This document shows, piece by piece, positions 24,134 through 33,662 of a stretch of DNA of 64,000 nucleotides. Numbering within the stretch: the first letter of the stretch is position 1; each line of letters opens with the position of its first letter. The DNA is taken from contig NZ_AGRW01000044.1 of assembly GCF_000255555.1 (NCBI RefSeq), positions 50,792 to 114,791 on the forward strand, written 5' to 3'. The notes below the pieces were generated by a model. That model had not been told where the DNA came from, did no database searches, and worked only from the letters and a program-made list of their open reading frames with translations. A program made the position numbers and the translations under genes. Origin of the DNA: Treponema saccharophilum DSM 2985 (GTDB lineage Bacteria > Spirochaetota > Spirochaetia > Treponematales > Treponemataceae).

Positions 24134-26947
24134 ATGAAAAAAGTGCTTATGAGGAGGGGACTAGCCGTCGCCGCGGTCGCCGTGATGGTCATTGCCCAGG
24201 GGTGCTCGTCAAGTTCGGATGATGATGGCGATTATCCTGCCGACAATCCTGCCCTCGTGCAGCCTTCCACGGTTGATGGCCTTGGAGGCGGTGCGGGAGC
24301 TGGTGGCAGCATTTCAGGCACGACAGGCGGCTCTGTAAAATCAAACGCAGGCGTCTCAATCATAAAGGCGCAGGGATGGCTCGAAAGCGGGTATGTCACA
24401 TGGACTGACACCGCCGAAAGCTACAATGTCTACTACAAATCTTCAGACGCGACGGAATACACTCGGCTCGATGCACCTCTCATCAGAAATTACGGCTCGT
24501 ATGTCCGCGCCGATGTCCTCGGCCTTGCAGCCGGCGATTACGACGTAAAAATCCACGCAGTGAACGACGGAACGGAATCAAGCGAGTATTCAGAAGCTTC
24601 AATCAGCGTGGCGAGCCATGACAGGAGCGGATTCGCGTTCACGGGAACGACGACTCCGGGTGCGTACAAGGCTGACGGAACGCTCAAAGAGAATGCCGTG
24701 GTAATTTATCTTACCGATGAAAACAAAGATTCTGTTTCGCTGGATGTCATTGTCGGAAACAAAAATAAGACGGAAACGAAGACCGGCATCATTGAAATTC
24801 TTCTCGGCTACAAAAAGGGATATGAAACTCGTCCTCTTGCAATCCGCGTCGTCGGAACTGTTTCCGGCTGGAGCACTTTGACAAGCACGAAAGACACAAA
24901 AGGCGACCTCGTGATTGAGAACGGCAACAAGACTGTTGGAATCACAATGGAAGGTGTCGGTGACGATGCCGTGGCAAATGAATGGGGATTGCGATTCAAA
25001 AATGCAAATTACTGTGAGGCAAGGAACATCGGCTTTTTGAACTGCTCTTCTGACGAAGGCGATAACATCGGATTGCAGCAGGATAATAACTACATCTGGG
25101 TTCACAACTGCGATTACTTCTACGGAAATGCAGGAAGCGACAAAGACCAGGTGAAGGGCGACGGCGCGCTTGACTGCAAAAAATCAAACTATGTCACATT
25201 CGCTTACAATCATTTCTGGGACAACGGGAAGTGCAACTTGCTTGGTTTGAGCGAGGGAACAAAGAGCTATGAGAGCGGTGCATACTACATTACCTATCAT
25301 CACAACTGGTATGACCATTCTGACAGCCGTCATCCCCGCACTCGCTACTATAATGCGCATGTTTATAATAACTACTATGACGGAAACGCAAAGTATGGTG
25401 CCGGCTCAACACTCGGAAGTTCCGTCTTTATGGAAAGCAACTATTTCAGGAACTGCAAGAATCCGATGATGACTTCTATGCAGGGAACGGATGTCTATGC
25501 GGGAGATACTAAGCGAGACCCTGCAAATTTGGGAACTTTTTCCAAAGAGGACGGCGGTGTAATAAAAGCATACAACAACTACATGGAAGGAAAATATACG
25601 TTCATTCCGTATGGCGCAACGTCGTATGTTGCAAAAGGTGCTGAAGTCACCGCGTCTGAGCAGGGAATTGATACGTCTGCTGATTACGATGCGTATGTGG
25701 TTTCAAACCGAAGCGACACCGTTCCGAACACGGTCGTTTCTTATCAGGGAAGCAACTACTACTCGAATTTCGACACTGCAAGCGGATTCTATGCTTATTC
25801 TGCTGATGAACCTGCTGCTGCTATGGAGAATGTCAAAAAATATGCCGGCCGCGTCGAGGGCGGAGATTTCACGTACACATTCAATGATTCTGTCGAAGAT
25901 ACGAATTATACGGTAATCGACGACCTGAAATCTGCTGTTACGAACTACAAGACAACTCTCACAAAAGTCTACGGAACAAAATGGGTCTATGACAGTTCTT
26001 CCGGCGGAAGCTCGGAGGCCGGCGAATCCGGCGGCACGACCACAGGGGAAAACGTCGCCGTGACCGGTGTTTCTCTGAGCAAGACGGCGTTGGCTCTGAA
26101 AGCCGGAAGTAGCGAGACAATCACCGCGACAATCGAGCCTGCAAACGCCACGACACAGGATGTTACATGGTCTTCCGACAACACGGGCGTCGCAAAAGTT
26201 TCCGACGGAAAAATTACGGCTGTTGATGAAGGAGAAGCGACAATCACCGTGACAACGAAAGACGGAAGCTTTACCGCTACCTGCACAGTGACTGTGGAAG
26301 CGATTCATGCTACCGATTTGACCCTGAGCAAGACAGCAGTCGAACTGACTGCCGGAAAGATAGAGACAATCACGGCGACTTTGGAACCGGCCGACGCGAC
26401 AGATTCTGTTACATGGTCTTCAGGCGATAAGGCAATCGCGACCGTGGACAAAAATGGAAAAATCACTGCGGTAGCCGAAGGCACCGTGACGATTACCGCA
26501 AAGGCCGGCACGATTGAAAAAACGTGTACGGTTACCGTTACTGCCGCCCCAGCCGAAGATTTGAGCGGGCTTGTTGCTCTTGCAGCAGGAACGTACAGTT
26601 TCAAGACTGGTGATAAGAACTTCTCTAAGCTGAGCGCAGGAACTTCGCAGACGGCTTTGGGAATCACTGTTACTTGTACAATCGATTCTAACGGTGCAAA
26701 CTTGAAAAAGAATGCTGGAGCAGTCTACTTCAAGATTGATTCTGAAAAGAAGATTTCGTTCACAGATTCAAATTCCAAAGGTGCCGCCGCGCTTTACGCT
26801 GTCAACGAAGACGGTACAGTTTCTGAAACTGCCATAACAAATGAATCAACTGCGCCAAGCTACAAATACACGCTTTCTGCCGGAACTTACGCAATAAAAG
26901 GAACAAGCGGTTCAAGCGCGAAAATCGCTTCTATAACAGTTGAATAA
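24134..26947 (+). CDS. Multidomain pectate lyase lipoprotein (PL1)
   Basis: A 937-residue lipoprotein. The lipobox is VIAQGC (Cys about 24), followed by a Ser/Asp/Gly-rich tether. A fibronectin-III-like domain lies at about 75-160 (GYVTWTDTAESYNVYYKSS). The catalytic parallel beta-helix of family PL1 lies at about 175-620. It contains NIGFLNCSSDEGDNIGLQQD, WVHNCDYF, KGDGALDCKKSNYVTFAYNHF with the calcium-site Asp residues, and the signature YHHNWYDHSDSRHPRTRYYN, whose RxPR arginine is catalytic. Two Big_2 domains follow (about 640-805, each with VTGVSLSKTAL or ATDLTLSKTAV and VTWSS), then a beta-sandwich of about 120 residues that is probably carbohydrate-binding. It cleaves pectate by beta-elimination at the cell surface. 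AAGGAGG precedes ATG. Confidence 0.9.
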   Translation: MKKVLMRRGLAVAAVAVMVIAQGCSSSSDDDGDYPADNPALVQPSTVDGLGGGAGAGGSISGTTGGSVKSNAGVSIIKAQGWLESGYVTWTDTAESYNVYYKSSDATEYTRLDAPLIRNYGSYVRADVLGLAAGDYDVKIHAVNDGTESSEYSEASISVASHDRSGFAFTGTTTPGAYKADGTLKENAVVIYLTDENKDSVSLDVIVGNKNKTETKTGIIEILLGYKKGYETRPLAIRVVGTVSGWSTLTSTKDTKGDLVIENGNKTVGITMEGVGDDAVANEWGLRFKNANYCEARNIGFLNCSSDEGDNIGLQQDNNYIWVHNCDYFYGNAGSDKDQVKGDGALDCKKSNYVTFAYNHFWDNGKCNLLGLSEGTKSYESGAYYITYHHNWYDHSDSRHPRTRYYNAHVYNNYYDGNAKYGAGSTLGSSVFMESNYFRNCKNPMMTSMQGTDVYAGDTKRDPANLGTFSKEDGGVIKAYNNYMEGKYTFIPYGATSYVAKGAEVTASEQGIDTSADYDAYVVSNRSDTVPNTVVSYQGSNYYSNFDTASGFYAYSADEPAAAMENVKKYAGRVEGGDFTYTFNDSVEDTNYTVIDDLKSAVTNYKTTLTKVYGTKWVYDSSSGGSSEAGESGGTTTGENVAVTGVSLSKTALALKAGSSETITATIEPANATTQDVTWSSDNTGVAKVSDGKITAVDEGEATITVTTKDGSFTATCTVTVEAIHATDLTLSKTAVELTAGKIETITATLEPADATDSVTWSSGDKAIATVDKNGKITAVAEGTVTITAKAGTIEKTCTVTVTAAPAEDLSGLVALAAGTYSFKTGDKNFSKLSAGTSQTALGITVTCTIDSNGANLKKNAGAVYFKIDSEKKISFTDSNSKGAAALYAVNEDGTVSETAITNESTAPSYKYTLSAGTYAIKGTSGSSAKIASITVE

Positions 26948-26952
26948 CCTGC

Positions 26953-26977
26953 GCTGAGCATCTTCCCGGTGCTCAGC
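26953..26977 (+). terminator. Hairpin after the pectate lyase gene
   Basis: GCTGAGCA (26953-26960) pairs with TGCTCAGC (26970-26977). There is no T-run, so termination may depend on the structures that follow (26993-27028 and 27036-27074). Confidence 0.45.
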
Positions 26978-26992
26978 TCCGCGTGAAAAAAT

Positions 26993-27028
26993 AGACCTGC
27001 TCGGAAACTGAATTTTTCGAGCAGGTCT
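26993..27028. repeat. Dispersed palindromic element, best copy
   Basis: AGACCTGCTCG (26993-27003) and CGAGCAGGTCT (27018-27028) form an 11-bp perfect stem around GAAACTGAATTTTT. It belongs to the family of copies at 12659-12745 and 23969-23999. Confidence 0.7.
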
Positions 27029-27035
27029 AATGATG

Positions 27036-27074
27036 ATTCCCCTGTCCGCACGAACGCGGGCGGGGGAATTTTTT
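27036..27074 (+). terminator. Terminator, rightward
   Basis: ATTCCCC (27036-27042) pairs with GGGGAAT (27063-27069), with an inner CCGC/GCGG stem, followed by six T. It is the first convincing T-tailed hairpin behind the pectate lyase. Confidence 0.65.
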
Positions 27075-27097
27075 ATGGAGGATGTTCCGTTCGGGGC

Positions 27098-27126
27098 AAA
27101 AAAAAACGGAATCCGTTTGGATTCCG
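27098..27126 (-). terminator. Terminator of tRNA-Pro
   Basis: On the minus strand CGGAATCC pairs with GGATTCCG around AAAC (27126-27107), followed by a run of T (A-run at 27098-27106 on the plus strand). It starts six bases after the tRNA. Confidence 0.88.
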
Positions 27127-27132
27127 CTAAAG

Positions 27133-27206
27133 TCGGGCTAACCGAATTCGAATCGGTGACCCCAAGTCCCCCAGACTTGTACGCTAACCAGCTGCGCTAT
27201 AGCCCG
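27133..27206 (-). tRNA. tRNA-Pro (anticodon GGG)
   Basis: A 74-base cloverleaf on the minus strand. The acceptor stem CGGGCTA/TAGCCCG has discriminator A. The D arm is GCGC-AGCTGGTTA-GCGT, the anticodon stem CAAGT/ACTTG with loop CTGGGGG (anticodon GGG, proline codons CCC and CCU), the variable loop GGGTC, and the T arm ACCGA-TTCGAAT-TCGGT. CCA is not encoded. All stems pair, with one T-G-type mismatch at the base of the D stem. Confidence 0.95.
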
Positions 27207-27319
27207 ATGAATGAATGGAGTATAGCATAAAAAGATAATGAGGGGGAAGTGGTTTTCCGAAAAAAAACGCGGTGATTTTGTCAAAGAAGTTTTTGGCTAT
27301 CCCTTCAAAAATCGGCGCG

Positions 27320-27331
27320 ATGTTGTAAAAT
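27320..27331 (+). promoter_or_regulatory. Probable -10 region of the 27340 gene
   Basis: TGTTGTAAAAT places a TAAAAT box at 27326-27331, eight bases before the ATG. No Shine-Dalgarno sequence intervenes. Confidence 0.35.
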
Positions 27332-27339
27332 CATTTTTT

Positions 27340-30114
27340 ATGAATGACAACGAAGATATTGAACAAGAGAATGTAGTTTCGGGGCTGCCCCGCGCAGATG
27401 AGGCTTCCCCGTCGCCTGCGGAGCCGTCTCCTGAAAAAGGGCGTGCGGCTTCTTCTTCGGGGCGCAGAAAGCCGCTTCCGGGCAGGATACTTATCGGCAT
27501 CGCGGTTTTTCTCGTCGCGGTCGTGCTTATGGTGGTCGTCGCGCTGTCCTTCTGCGCGTTCGACAAGCGTAAGACGATATCGATTTTTCCGAAAAACTTC
27601 AGCGTTTTTGTCGGGACTGATTCTGCATACGGAACCGTGGAGCCGATGCTCGATTTGCAGGCGGCGGACGTTTTCCTCGCGACGCCGGAACTTCGCTCTG
27701 TTCGGCCTGCGTTTATGATGCTGCGCTCGTCATCGCTCAGGCGCAACCCGGTGGTGAAGGCTGTCGCCTCTCGTCCCGTGAAGCTTGCGCTCTACGAAAA
27801 CGGCGACGGCGCGAAGAATTTCCTTGCGGCAATCGACCTCGGGTTCCTCTCGGCTTTTTCCCGCGCGCTTCCTGCCGTGTTCCCGTTCGCGTATCCGAGT
27901 CTGTCTCAGGCGCTTTCCGAAAACGGCGTCTCGCTTTCGTTCGAGAAGGACGGCGTTCTTCAGCATTTCAAGTTTTCGTCGGGCGATATGACGGTTTTCT
28001 TCGCGCCCGTGAAGAATTTCGTCGTGGCGTCCGATTCGCTCGACGTGCTCTCGCTTTCTGTGCTCGCCGAGAACGGGATTTCGTATTCCGATGAGCAGCG
28101 CAGGATGATGGAAAGCCCGTCTGGCTCGCTCCGCATCGTCGCGAACGCGCAGAAGCTTGCGGGTTCCTTCACCAACGAGGGCGACATCCTCGGTTCGATG
28201 GTGTCGCTTCTTCCGTACGATTCTCTTTCCGAGGTCAGCTTGCGGGTGTCTGATTCCGACATCGTCGTTGATGTGAGCATCCCCGTGTCGCCGTCTGCCG
28301 ACAATCCGACGTCGCTCGACTCGCTCGTCACGAAAAAATCTTCCGTTCCAGCAGTCGTGTCGAAGATGACGGACATCGTCCAATATTATACCGTCGTGAA
28401 CGCGGGCACGCTCAGCGAGCTGCAGGCCGCGCTCTTCCCGATTCTTCCCGTGAAGGATGCCGGTTCGCTCTGGTCGAAGGCGAACGCCGCCTGCAAGCTT
28501 GCGTTTTCCATGGACATAGACGAGATGCTTTTCTCGTGGACGGGGAAGGAGCTTGCCGCATTCGGCATAGAGAACCAGAACGACCCGGTTTTCGCCCTCC
28601 AGGTTGTCGACGAGAAGAAACGGCAGCAGGTTTTCGACAAGCTCGTCTCGTCTGTCTTCGTAAAGGACGACAATTCGCTCATCCTTGGCGGCGTCCGGCT
28701 TCCGAAAATCAAGCTTCCCGCGTTTTTGGGCGGGCTGCTCTCTCTCTTCGGCGTGTCGATTCCCGAGCCGTATTTTATGGTCCTCGACGGATTCATCTAT
28801 TTTTCCGAAAGCCCCGAGTGCCTTTCCGCGATTTTCTCGAATTCAGCGTCGGGAAAGCCGCTTATGAAGTCGGAAGGGTGGGGAACTGTTTCCGACGGAA
28901 TCAGGAACGAGGCGACGGTCTCCCTTTTCTACGACCTCGAGCGCTCCGTCCCGTTCTTCCTCCGCTCGAACGAGTCGCTCTCGCAGGTGCTTGAGCTGTA
29001 CACGATGGGGCGGTTCGACGCGAAAATCGTTGACGGCGGAATCAAGCTCGTCCTTCACGCGAACGCGCGGAAGCCCGGCGACCTTCGTTCCGTTCCCGGC
29101 TTCCCCGTCTCCGTGGACAAAAGCGCGTCTGTGGCAAGCTTCATAGCCGACGACGCGAAGAATCCTTCCGCCGTGTTCTGGACGGAGCGCGGCGGCGTGG
29201 GGATGCTCGACCTTTCGAGCCTTGAGCAGCGCCGCGCGGAGAAGGTCGGGAAATGCGAGGTTGCCGTTGCTGACGGCGTGAAGGGCGGCGCTGTCTGGGC
29301 GGTGAACGCGGACGGGTTCGTGTATCTGTGCGACAAATCGATGAATCTCCTGCCGAATTTCCCCGTCGTAATTTCCGACAAGGTCGTTCCCGGAATCGTT
29401 CCCGCCGACGGAAGCCTCGTCGTCCCGCTCGAAAGCGGCTCCCTCGTCGTCGTTTCCCCGGACGGCTCGACCGCGCGGATTGACATGCCGGAGATTTCCA
29501 TAAAATCGTCCCCGACCGTCCTCGGGAACACGCTCTGCGTTTACGACAAGTCGTTCGTCGGCGGCGTGTATTTCGTCGACTTGAAGAAGCTCGAATGCCT
29601 CAACGCGGAAAGCCCGCTTTTCGTCGACGGAATCGCGTTCGGAAGCCCCGCCCTCGTCTCGTCGGGGAAGAAAACGTACGCCGCCTTCGTCACGCAGTCG
29701 GGGATTTTCTCCGTGTGGGACAGCGCGGGCGATGTCGTCATGCAGAAACAGCTCGACGGCGTTTTCAACTGCCAGGCCGTTGCGGGCGACTCGTGCTTCT
29801 ATGTCCTTTCTTCGGACGCCGTCCTCTACAGGATTGACCTCCGCGGCAACGTCCTTTCGGTGCGGATTCCCAGAAGCACCGCGAAGAACGCGTTCGTCAG
29901 CGTGAGGGATTCCGGCGGAAAGGGAAAACTCAACGTTTTCGTGAATGCGGATTCGAACGCGATGTACGGTTTCAGCGGGGAGCTTGAGCTTCTTCCCGGC
30001 TTCCCGATTTCCGGTTCCGGCCGCCCTGTTTTTGCGGACGTGAACGGGGACAAAACTCTTGAAATGCTCGCGATGACGATGGACAGGAAAATCGTCGCGT
30101 GGAAAATGAGGTGA
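27340..30114 (+). CDS. Membrane-anchored protein with beta-propeller-like C-terminus
   Basis: A 924-residue protein of unknown function. An acidic, Pro/Ser-rich cytoplasmic N-terminus (about 1-48) precedes one TM helix (about 52-75, GRILIGIAVFLVAVVLMVVV). The large outer part starts with ISIFPKNFSVFVGTDS and resembles DUF3352-like proteins. The last ~280 residues contain repeated short blades (VFWTERGGVGMLDL, AVNADGFVYLCDKSMNLLPNFPV, LVVVSPDGST, FADVNGDKTLEMLAM), the pattern of PQQ/FG-GAP-type propellers. The start at 27340 is chosen because homology-like sequence begins there; a TAAAAT box is eight bases upstream and no ribosome-binding site is seen. A lipoprotein gene follows directly, so the two may work together in the envelope. 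Confidence 0.6.
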   Translation: MNDNEDIEQENVVSGLPRADEASPSPAEPSPEKGRAASSSGRRKPLPGRILIGIAVFLVAVVLMVVVALSFCAFDKRKTISIFPKNFSVFVGTDSAYGTVEPMLDLQAADVFLATPELRSVRPAFMMLRSSSLRRNPVVKAVASRPVKLALYENGDGAKNFLAAIDLGFLSAFSRALPAVFPFAYPSLSQALSENGVSLSFEKDGVLQHFKFSSGDMTVFFAPVKNFVVASDSLDVLSLSVLAENGISYSDEQRRMMESPSGSLRIVANAQKLAGSFTNEGDILGSMVSLLPYDSLSEVSLRVSDSDIVVDVSIPVSPSADNPTSLDSLVTKKSSVPAVVSKMTDIVQYYTVVNAGTLSELQAALFPILPVKDAGSLWSKANAACKLAFSMDIDEMLFSWTGKELAAFGIENQNDPVFALQVVDEKKRQQVFDKLVSSVFVKDDNSLILGGVRLPKIKLPAFLGGLLSLFGVSIPEPYFMVLDGFIYFSESPECLSAIFSNSASGKPLMKSEGWGTVSDGIRNEATVSLFYDLERSVPFFLRSNESLSQVLELYTMGRFDAKIVDGGIKLVLHANARKPGDLRSVPGFPVSVDKSASVASFIADDAKNPSAVFWTERGGVGMLDLSSLEQRRAEKVGKCEVAVADGVKGGAVWAVNADGFVYLCDKSMNLLPNFPVVISDKVVPGIVPADGSLVVPLESGSLVVVSPDGSTARIDMPEISIKSSPTVLGNTLCVYDKSFVGGVYFVDLKKLECLNAESPLFVDGIAFGSPALVSSGKKTYAAFVTQSGIFSVWDSAGDVVMQKQLDGVFNCQAVAGDSCFYVLSSDAVLYRIDLRGNVLSVRIPRSTAKNAFVSVRDSGGKGKLNVFVNADSNAMYGFSGELELLPGFPISGSGRPVFADVNGDKTLEMLAMTMDRKIVAWKMR

Positions 30115-30119
30115 TTTTT

Positions 30120-31211
30120 ATGGATTTGAGAATAAAGTCGTTTTTTGCAGCCGCATTCGCGCTTCCCTTCCTTTTTTCGTGCACGACGCTCCAGCAGGAC
30201 GTGAACATCGAGCAGGTTTCGTATGACGATGAGGTCGTTTCGTTCGAGAGGCGCTTTTCGGAGATAGACGCGGAATCCCTCGTGCCGGATGCCGACGTGA
30301 ACGGGAAGCTTCTCCGCGAGCAGCGCGTCGATGATTTTCTGGAGGACATATCGTTTGCGATAGACAATCCTTCCGTGCAGAAGGCCGCGCGCGCCCGCCT
30401 TCTTGCGCTCAAAGGTGAGGCTGAGCTTCTTTCGGGAAGCAAATCCCGCGCGAAATCGCTGTGCGAGGAGTCTTCGGCGTCGTACAAGGGCGACACCCGG
30501 AACGTGATTCTCTCGTACCGGCTCGGTGCTTTCGAAAGCGGCTACAACATCGAGGACAGCGCGCCCGTTGTCTCTGAGAAGCCGCTGCTCACGCTCGAGC
30601 GCGCGATTTCCTTGTTCAAGGAAAAGTCGTATTCCGATTCGGCGGCGAAATTCGACGAGGCGTTCCTCTTGCTCGACCCGCTCTACGGGGATGCGTACCG
30701 GGAAATCAGGGACCTCGCGTGGAATTTGCGGAACGCGGAATCTGGCTCGGATTCGTTCGGCCTGATGACGCTCCAGGAAATCAGCGTCATGCAGATGCTG
30801 AAAATTGCGCGAGACAAATCCGATTTCCTCTACAATTTCACGGGCGGGAAGTCGCTCGGGGACAAGGCGTTCTTCAACAAGGTTTCCGCCGCGGGGCTGC
30901 TCTCTCCCGTCTCGAAGCCGCTCGATTCGGAGAATGCGCTCGGAAGGGACGATGTCGTGACGAAATTCGTGACGGCGCGCTTCTTGTGGAATCTCCGCGC
31001 TGCGAAACGTAATGCGGCGGATGCCACGAAGTATTCTGCGCGGCTGAAGAAATCTCCGGTCGGGGACGTTCCTGCCGACAGCCCGGATTTCGATGCCGTG
31101 CTCGGCTGCGTCGAGAACGAGTACATGTCGCTTGAGGACGGGCGGAATTTCCGCGGCGACAGGACTGTCAGCGCGGTGGAATTCTCCGATGCCGTGTCGA
31201 AAGTCGAGTGA
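30120..31211 (+). CDS. Lipoprotein with TPR-like helical repeats
   Basis: A 363-residue protein with lipobox FLFSC (Cys about 21). The start is at 30120, with GAGGTGA overlapping the stop of the previous gene. The body is helical, with segments resembling tetratricopeptide units (KAARARLLALKGEAELLSGSK and AISLFKEKSYSDSAAKFDEAFLLLDP). It is probably a periplasmic or outer-membrane-anchored assembly factor partnered with the product of the previous gene. No family name is recognised. It is the last gene before the pgk promoter. Confidence 0.65.
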   Translation: MDLRIKSFFAAAFALPFLFSCTTLQQDVNIEQVSYDDEVVSFERRFSEIDAESLVPDADVNGKLLREQRVDDFLEDISFAIDNPSVQKAARARLLALKGEAELLSGSKSRAKSLCEESSASYKGDTRNVILSYRLGAFESGYNIEDSAPVVSEKPLLTLERAISLFKEKSYSDSAAKFDEAFLLLDPLYGDAYREIRDLAWNLRNAESGSDSFGLMTLQEISVMQMLKIARDKSDFLYNFTGGKSLGDKAFFNKVSAAGLLSPVSKPLDSENALGRDDVVTKFVTARFLWNLRAAKRNAADATKYSARLKKSPVGDVPADSPDFDAVLGCVENEYMSLEDGRNFRGDRTVSAVEFSDAVSKVE

Positions 31212-31238
31212 CTGCTCCCGCGTCATAATTAGAAAATC

Positions 31239-31268
31239 TTGACATTCTTTTGATTTATTCCGTACTTG
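31239..31268 (+). promoter_or_regulatory. Possible pgk promoter
   Basis: A consensus TTGACA (31239-31244) is followed after 18 bp by TACTTG (31263-31268), a weak -10. The pgk start is about 90 bases downstream. Confidence 0.4.
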
Positions 31269-31360
31269 AAAAATTATTTCCTTTACTTTGAATGGTGGAT
31301 GATTTATCATGTACGCATTATTTTTATGATTTTTCATGTCTAATGGAGGGATAAAGAAAA

Positions 31361-32629
31361 ATGATTAAGACTGTGAAAGACATCGACCTCAAGGGGAAGA
31401 GAATCGTCATGCGCGTTGACTTCAACGTTCCGATGAAGGACGGAGTCGTGCAGGACGACACACGCATCATGGCTGCGCTTCCGACTATCAAGTACATCTT
31501 GGAGCAGAAGCCGCGCAGCCTCGTGCTGATGAGCCACCTTGGCGATCCCAAAAAGGACGTGAAGAAAGCGCAGGAAAAGGCTGAGAAGGCTGGAAAGACC
31601 TGGACCGATGCCGATTCCGAGAAATTCATCAATGGAAAGAACAGGCTCGCCCCTGTCGTGAAATATTTCGAGGAGAAGCTCGGCTCTCCCGTAACGTTCC
31701 TTCCCGATGCGCTCGGGCAGAAGGCCGCGATTGATGCGCTCCCCGAGGGCGGCGTCGCGATGCTTGAGAACACTCGCTTCCACAAGGAAGAGACGAGCAA
31801 GGATGCCGCGGAGCGCGACGTTATGGCAAAAGAGCTCGCAAGCTACGGCGACATCTTCGTGAACGATGCGTTCGGAACGGCTCACCGCGACCAGGCGTCT
31901 ACCGCTTCAATCGCGAAGTTCGTCGGAACGAAAGTCGGCGGATTCCTCATGGAGAAGGAAGTCAAGTATATCCAGCCGATGGTGGAGAACCCGCCCAAGC
32001 CGCAGGTCGCAATCATCGGCGGCGCGAAGGTTTCTTCAAAAATCGCCGTCCTCGAATCTCTCCTCAAGAACGCGAGCGCCCTCGTTATCGGCGGCGGAAT
32101 GGCGTATACGTTCCTCAAGGCGCAGGGACACAAAGTCGGAATCTCTCTCGTCGAGGATGATTTCATCGACACCGCGAAGAAGCTTCTTTCCGATGCTGCC
32201 GCAAAGGGCGTGAAGATTGTTCTTCCTGTTGACCATGTCGCTGCCGACAAATTCGCTGCGGACGCTGCTCCCGTTGCTGTTGACGGAGTTGATATTCCCG
32301 ACAACCTCATGGCGATGGATGTCGGCCCGAAGACAATCGAGCTTTACAAGGAAGTCCTTTCTACCGCGAAGTCAATCGTGTGGAACGGTCCTGTCGGCGT
32401 CTTCGAATTCGATGCGTTCGCGAATGGTACTGCGACTGTCGCGCAGCTCGTTGCCGATGCTACCGGCCGTGGCGCTATGACTGTCGTCGGCGGCGGTGAC
32501 TCTGTCGCGGCTGTCAACAAGTTCAATCTCGCGAGCAAGATGAGCCACGTTTCTACGGGCGGCGGCGCGTCGCTTGAATTCCTCGAAGGCAAGACCCTTC
32601 CGGGAATCGCCTGCCTCGAGACAAAATAA
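31361..32629 (+). CDS. pgk: Phosphoglycerate kinase
   Basis: A 422-residue glycolytic kinase converting 1,3-bisphosphoglycerate and ADP to 3-phosphoglycerate and ATP. Signatures: [27 protein letters not shown], the substrate-binding [20 protein letters not shown], and the nucleotide-binding [13 protein letters not shown] and [14 protein letters not shown] toward the end. The length is slightly above typical (about 390-415), with a Lys-rich insertion after SHLGDPK. GGAGGG lies at good spacing. It is followed by a terminator and then by tpiA with its own leader. Confidence 0.97.
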   Translation: MIKTVKDIDLKGKRIVMRVDFNVPMKDGVVQDDTRIMAALPTIKYILEQKPRSLVLMSHLGDPKKDVKKAQEKAEKAGKTWTDADSEKFINGKNRLAPVVKYFEEKLGSPVTFLPDALGQKAAIDALPEGGVAMLENTRFHKEETSKDAAERDVMAKELASYGDIFVNDAFGTAHRDQASTASIAKFVGTKVGGFLMEKEVKYIQPMVENPPKPQVAIIGGAKVSSKIAVLESLLKNASALVIGGGMAYTFLKAQGHKVGISLVEDDFIDTAKKLLSDAAAKGVKIVLPVDHVAADKFAADAAPVAVDGVDIPDNLMAMDVGPKTIELYKEVLSTAKSIVWNGPVGVFEFDAFANGTATVAQLVADATGRGAMTVVGGGDSVAAVNKFNLASKMSHVSTGGGASLEFLEGKTLPGIACLETK

Positions 32630-32650
32630 CAAAGTCTCCTGACTTTTGTC

Positions 32651-32688
32651 CGGCGGAATGTCGTTGCGGCATCCCGCCGGGATTTTTT
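32651..32688 (+). terminator. Terminator after pgk
   Basis: CGGCGG-A-ATG (32651-32660) pairs with CAT-C-CCGCCG (32670-32679), one mismatch, followed by GGGA and six T. Confidence 0.8.
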
Positions 32689-32755
32689 GCGCCCGCGTTT
32701 TTTTCGGGCGGATTTTTCTTTTTGAATACCGTTTTAATGTGTAAAAGGAGGTTGT

Positions 32756-33511
32756 ATGCGTACAAAATACATTGCTGGTAACTGGAAGATGAATATGGAC
32801 CGCGCCGGAGCCGTCGATTTGTCAAAAGCGCTCGTTTCTGAGCTCAAGGGGCTTGACGGTTCTTTCATGATTGCGCCGCCGTTCGTTTATCTCGATGCTG
32901 TCGCTTCGGTGATAAAGGGCTCCAACATCAGGCTCGGGGCGCAGAACGCTGCCAGCACTGAGAATGGTGCGCACACTGGAGAAGTCTCTGTCGCGATGCT
33001 CAAGGATATCGGCGTTCAGTCGGTTATCCTCGGACACAGCGAGCGCCGTGACGCCCAGAACGAGAGCGACAAGCTCATCAACGAGAAGATTCTCGCGGTG
33101 CTCAACGGCGGCCTCGAGGTTGTTCTCTGCATCGGCGAGCAGTATTCCCAGAGAATCGCCGGAGCTACAGAGGAAGTGTGCGGAAAGCAGGTTCGCGGCT
33201 GTCTCAAGGGGCTGACACCCGAGCAGATGAAGAACGTAGTCATCGCGTACGAGCCGGTCTGGGCAATCGGAACGGGAAAGACCGCGACCCCGGAAGAGGC
33301 GAATGCTGTGCATAAATTCGTCCGCGGCGTCCTTGCCGAGATGTTCGGAAACGAGACTGCCGAGAACACGAAGATTCTCTACGGCGGTTCTATGAACGAC
33401 GGAAACGCGGAGGCTCTTCTCGCGCAGCCCGATATCGACGGCGGTCTTATTGGCGGCGCGTCGCTCAAGGCCGACAAATTCTCAGCTATTTGCCGCTTCT
33501 CCGTAAAATAA
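32756..33511 (+). CDS. tpiA: Triosephosphate isomerase
   Basis: A 251-residue TIM barrel that interconverts dihydroxyacetone phosphate and glyceraldehyde 3-phosphate. Active-site residues are visible: GNWKMN near the start (Asn and Lys), ILGHSERR (His), the general base Glu in IAYEPVWAIGTGKTAT with the following flexible lid, and the phosphate-binding YGGSM and GGASLK. AAAGGAGGTT precedes ATG. With pgk and secG this order is, to my knowledge, also found in T. pallidum. Confidence 0.97.
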   Translation: MRTKYIAGNWKMNMDRAGAVDLSKALVSELKGLDGSFMIAPPFVYLDAVASVIKGSNIRLGAQNAASTENGAHTGEVSVAMLKDIGVQSVILGHSERRDAQNESDKLINEKILAVLNGGLEVVLCIGEQYSQRIAGATEEVCGKQVRGCLKGLTPEQMKNVVIAYEPVWAIGTGKTATPEEANAVHKFVRGVLAEMFGNETAENTKILYGGSMNDGNAEALLAQPDIDGGLIGGASLKADKFSAICRFSVK

Positions 33512-33551
33512 CGCATCCATTTTGTTCGTGGGCATCTTGCTGCTGACGGGC

Positions 33552-33592
33552 GAAGAACGCGCGGGTCGCCGTATCCGCGCTTCTCGTTTTTC
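33552..33592 (+). terminator. Terminator after tpiA
   Basis: GCGCGG (33559-33564) pairs with CCGCGC (33575-33580), flanked by GAA/TTC, followed by TCGTTTTTC. Confidence 0.6.
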
Positions 33593-33600
33593 TGTTTCTG

Positions 33601-33629
33601 TTGATTCAGTCGTCTTTTTCGGATAGTAT
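33601..33629 (+). promoter_or_regulatory. Promoter of secG
   Basis: TTGATT (33601-33606), exactly 17 bp, TAGTAT (33624-33629). The secG ATG is 34 bases further on with TTGGAG before it. Confidence 0.65.
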
Positions 33630-33662
33630 TGTTGCCTACGAATAAAACATTTGGAGTAAAAA

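Noticed and set aside
27030..27230. 66-codon ORF over the tRNA-Pro gene
   Set aside because: It reads through the tRNA on the opposite strand and through two terminators.
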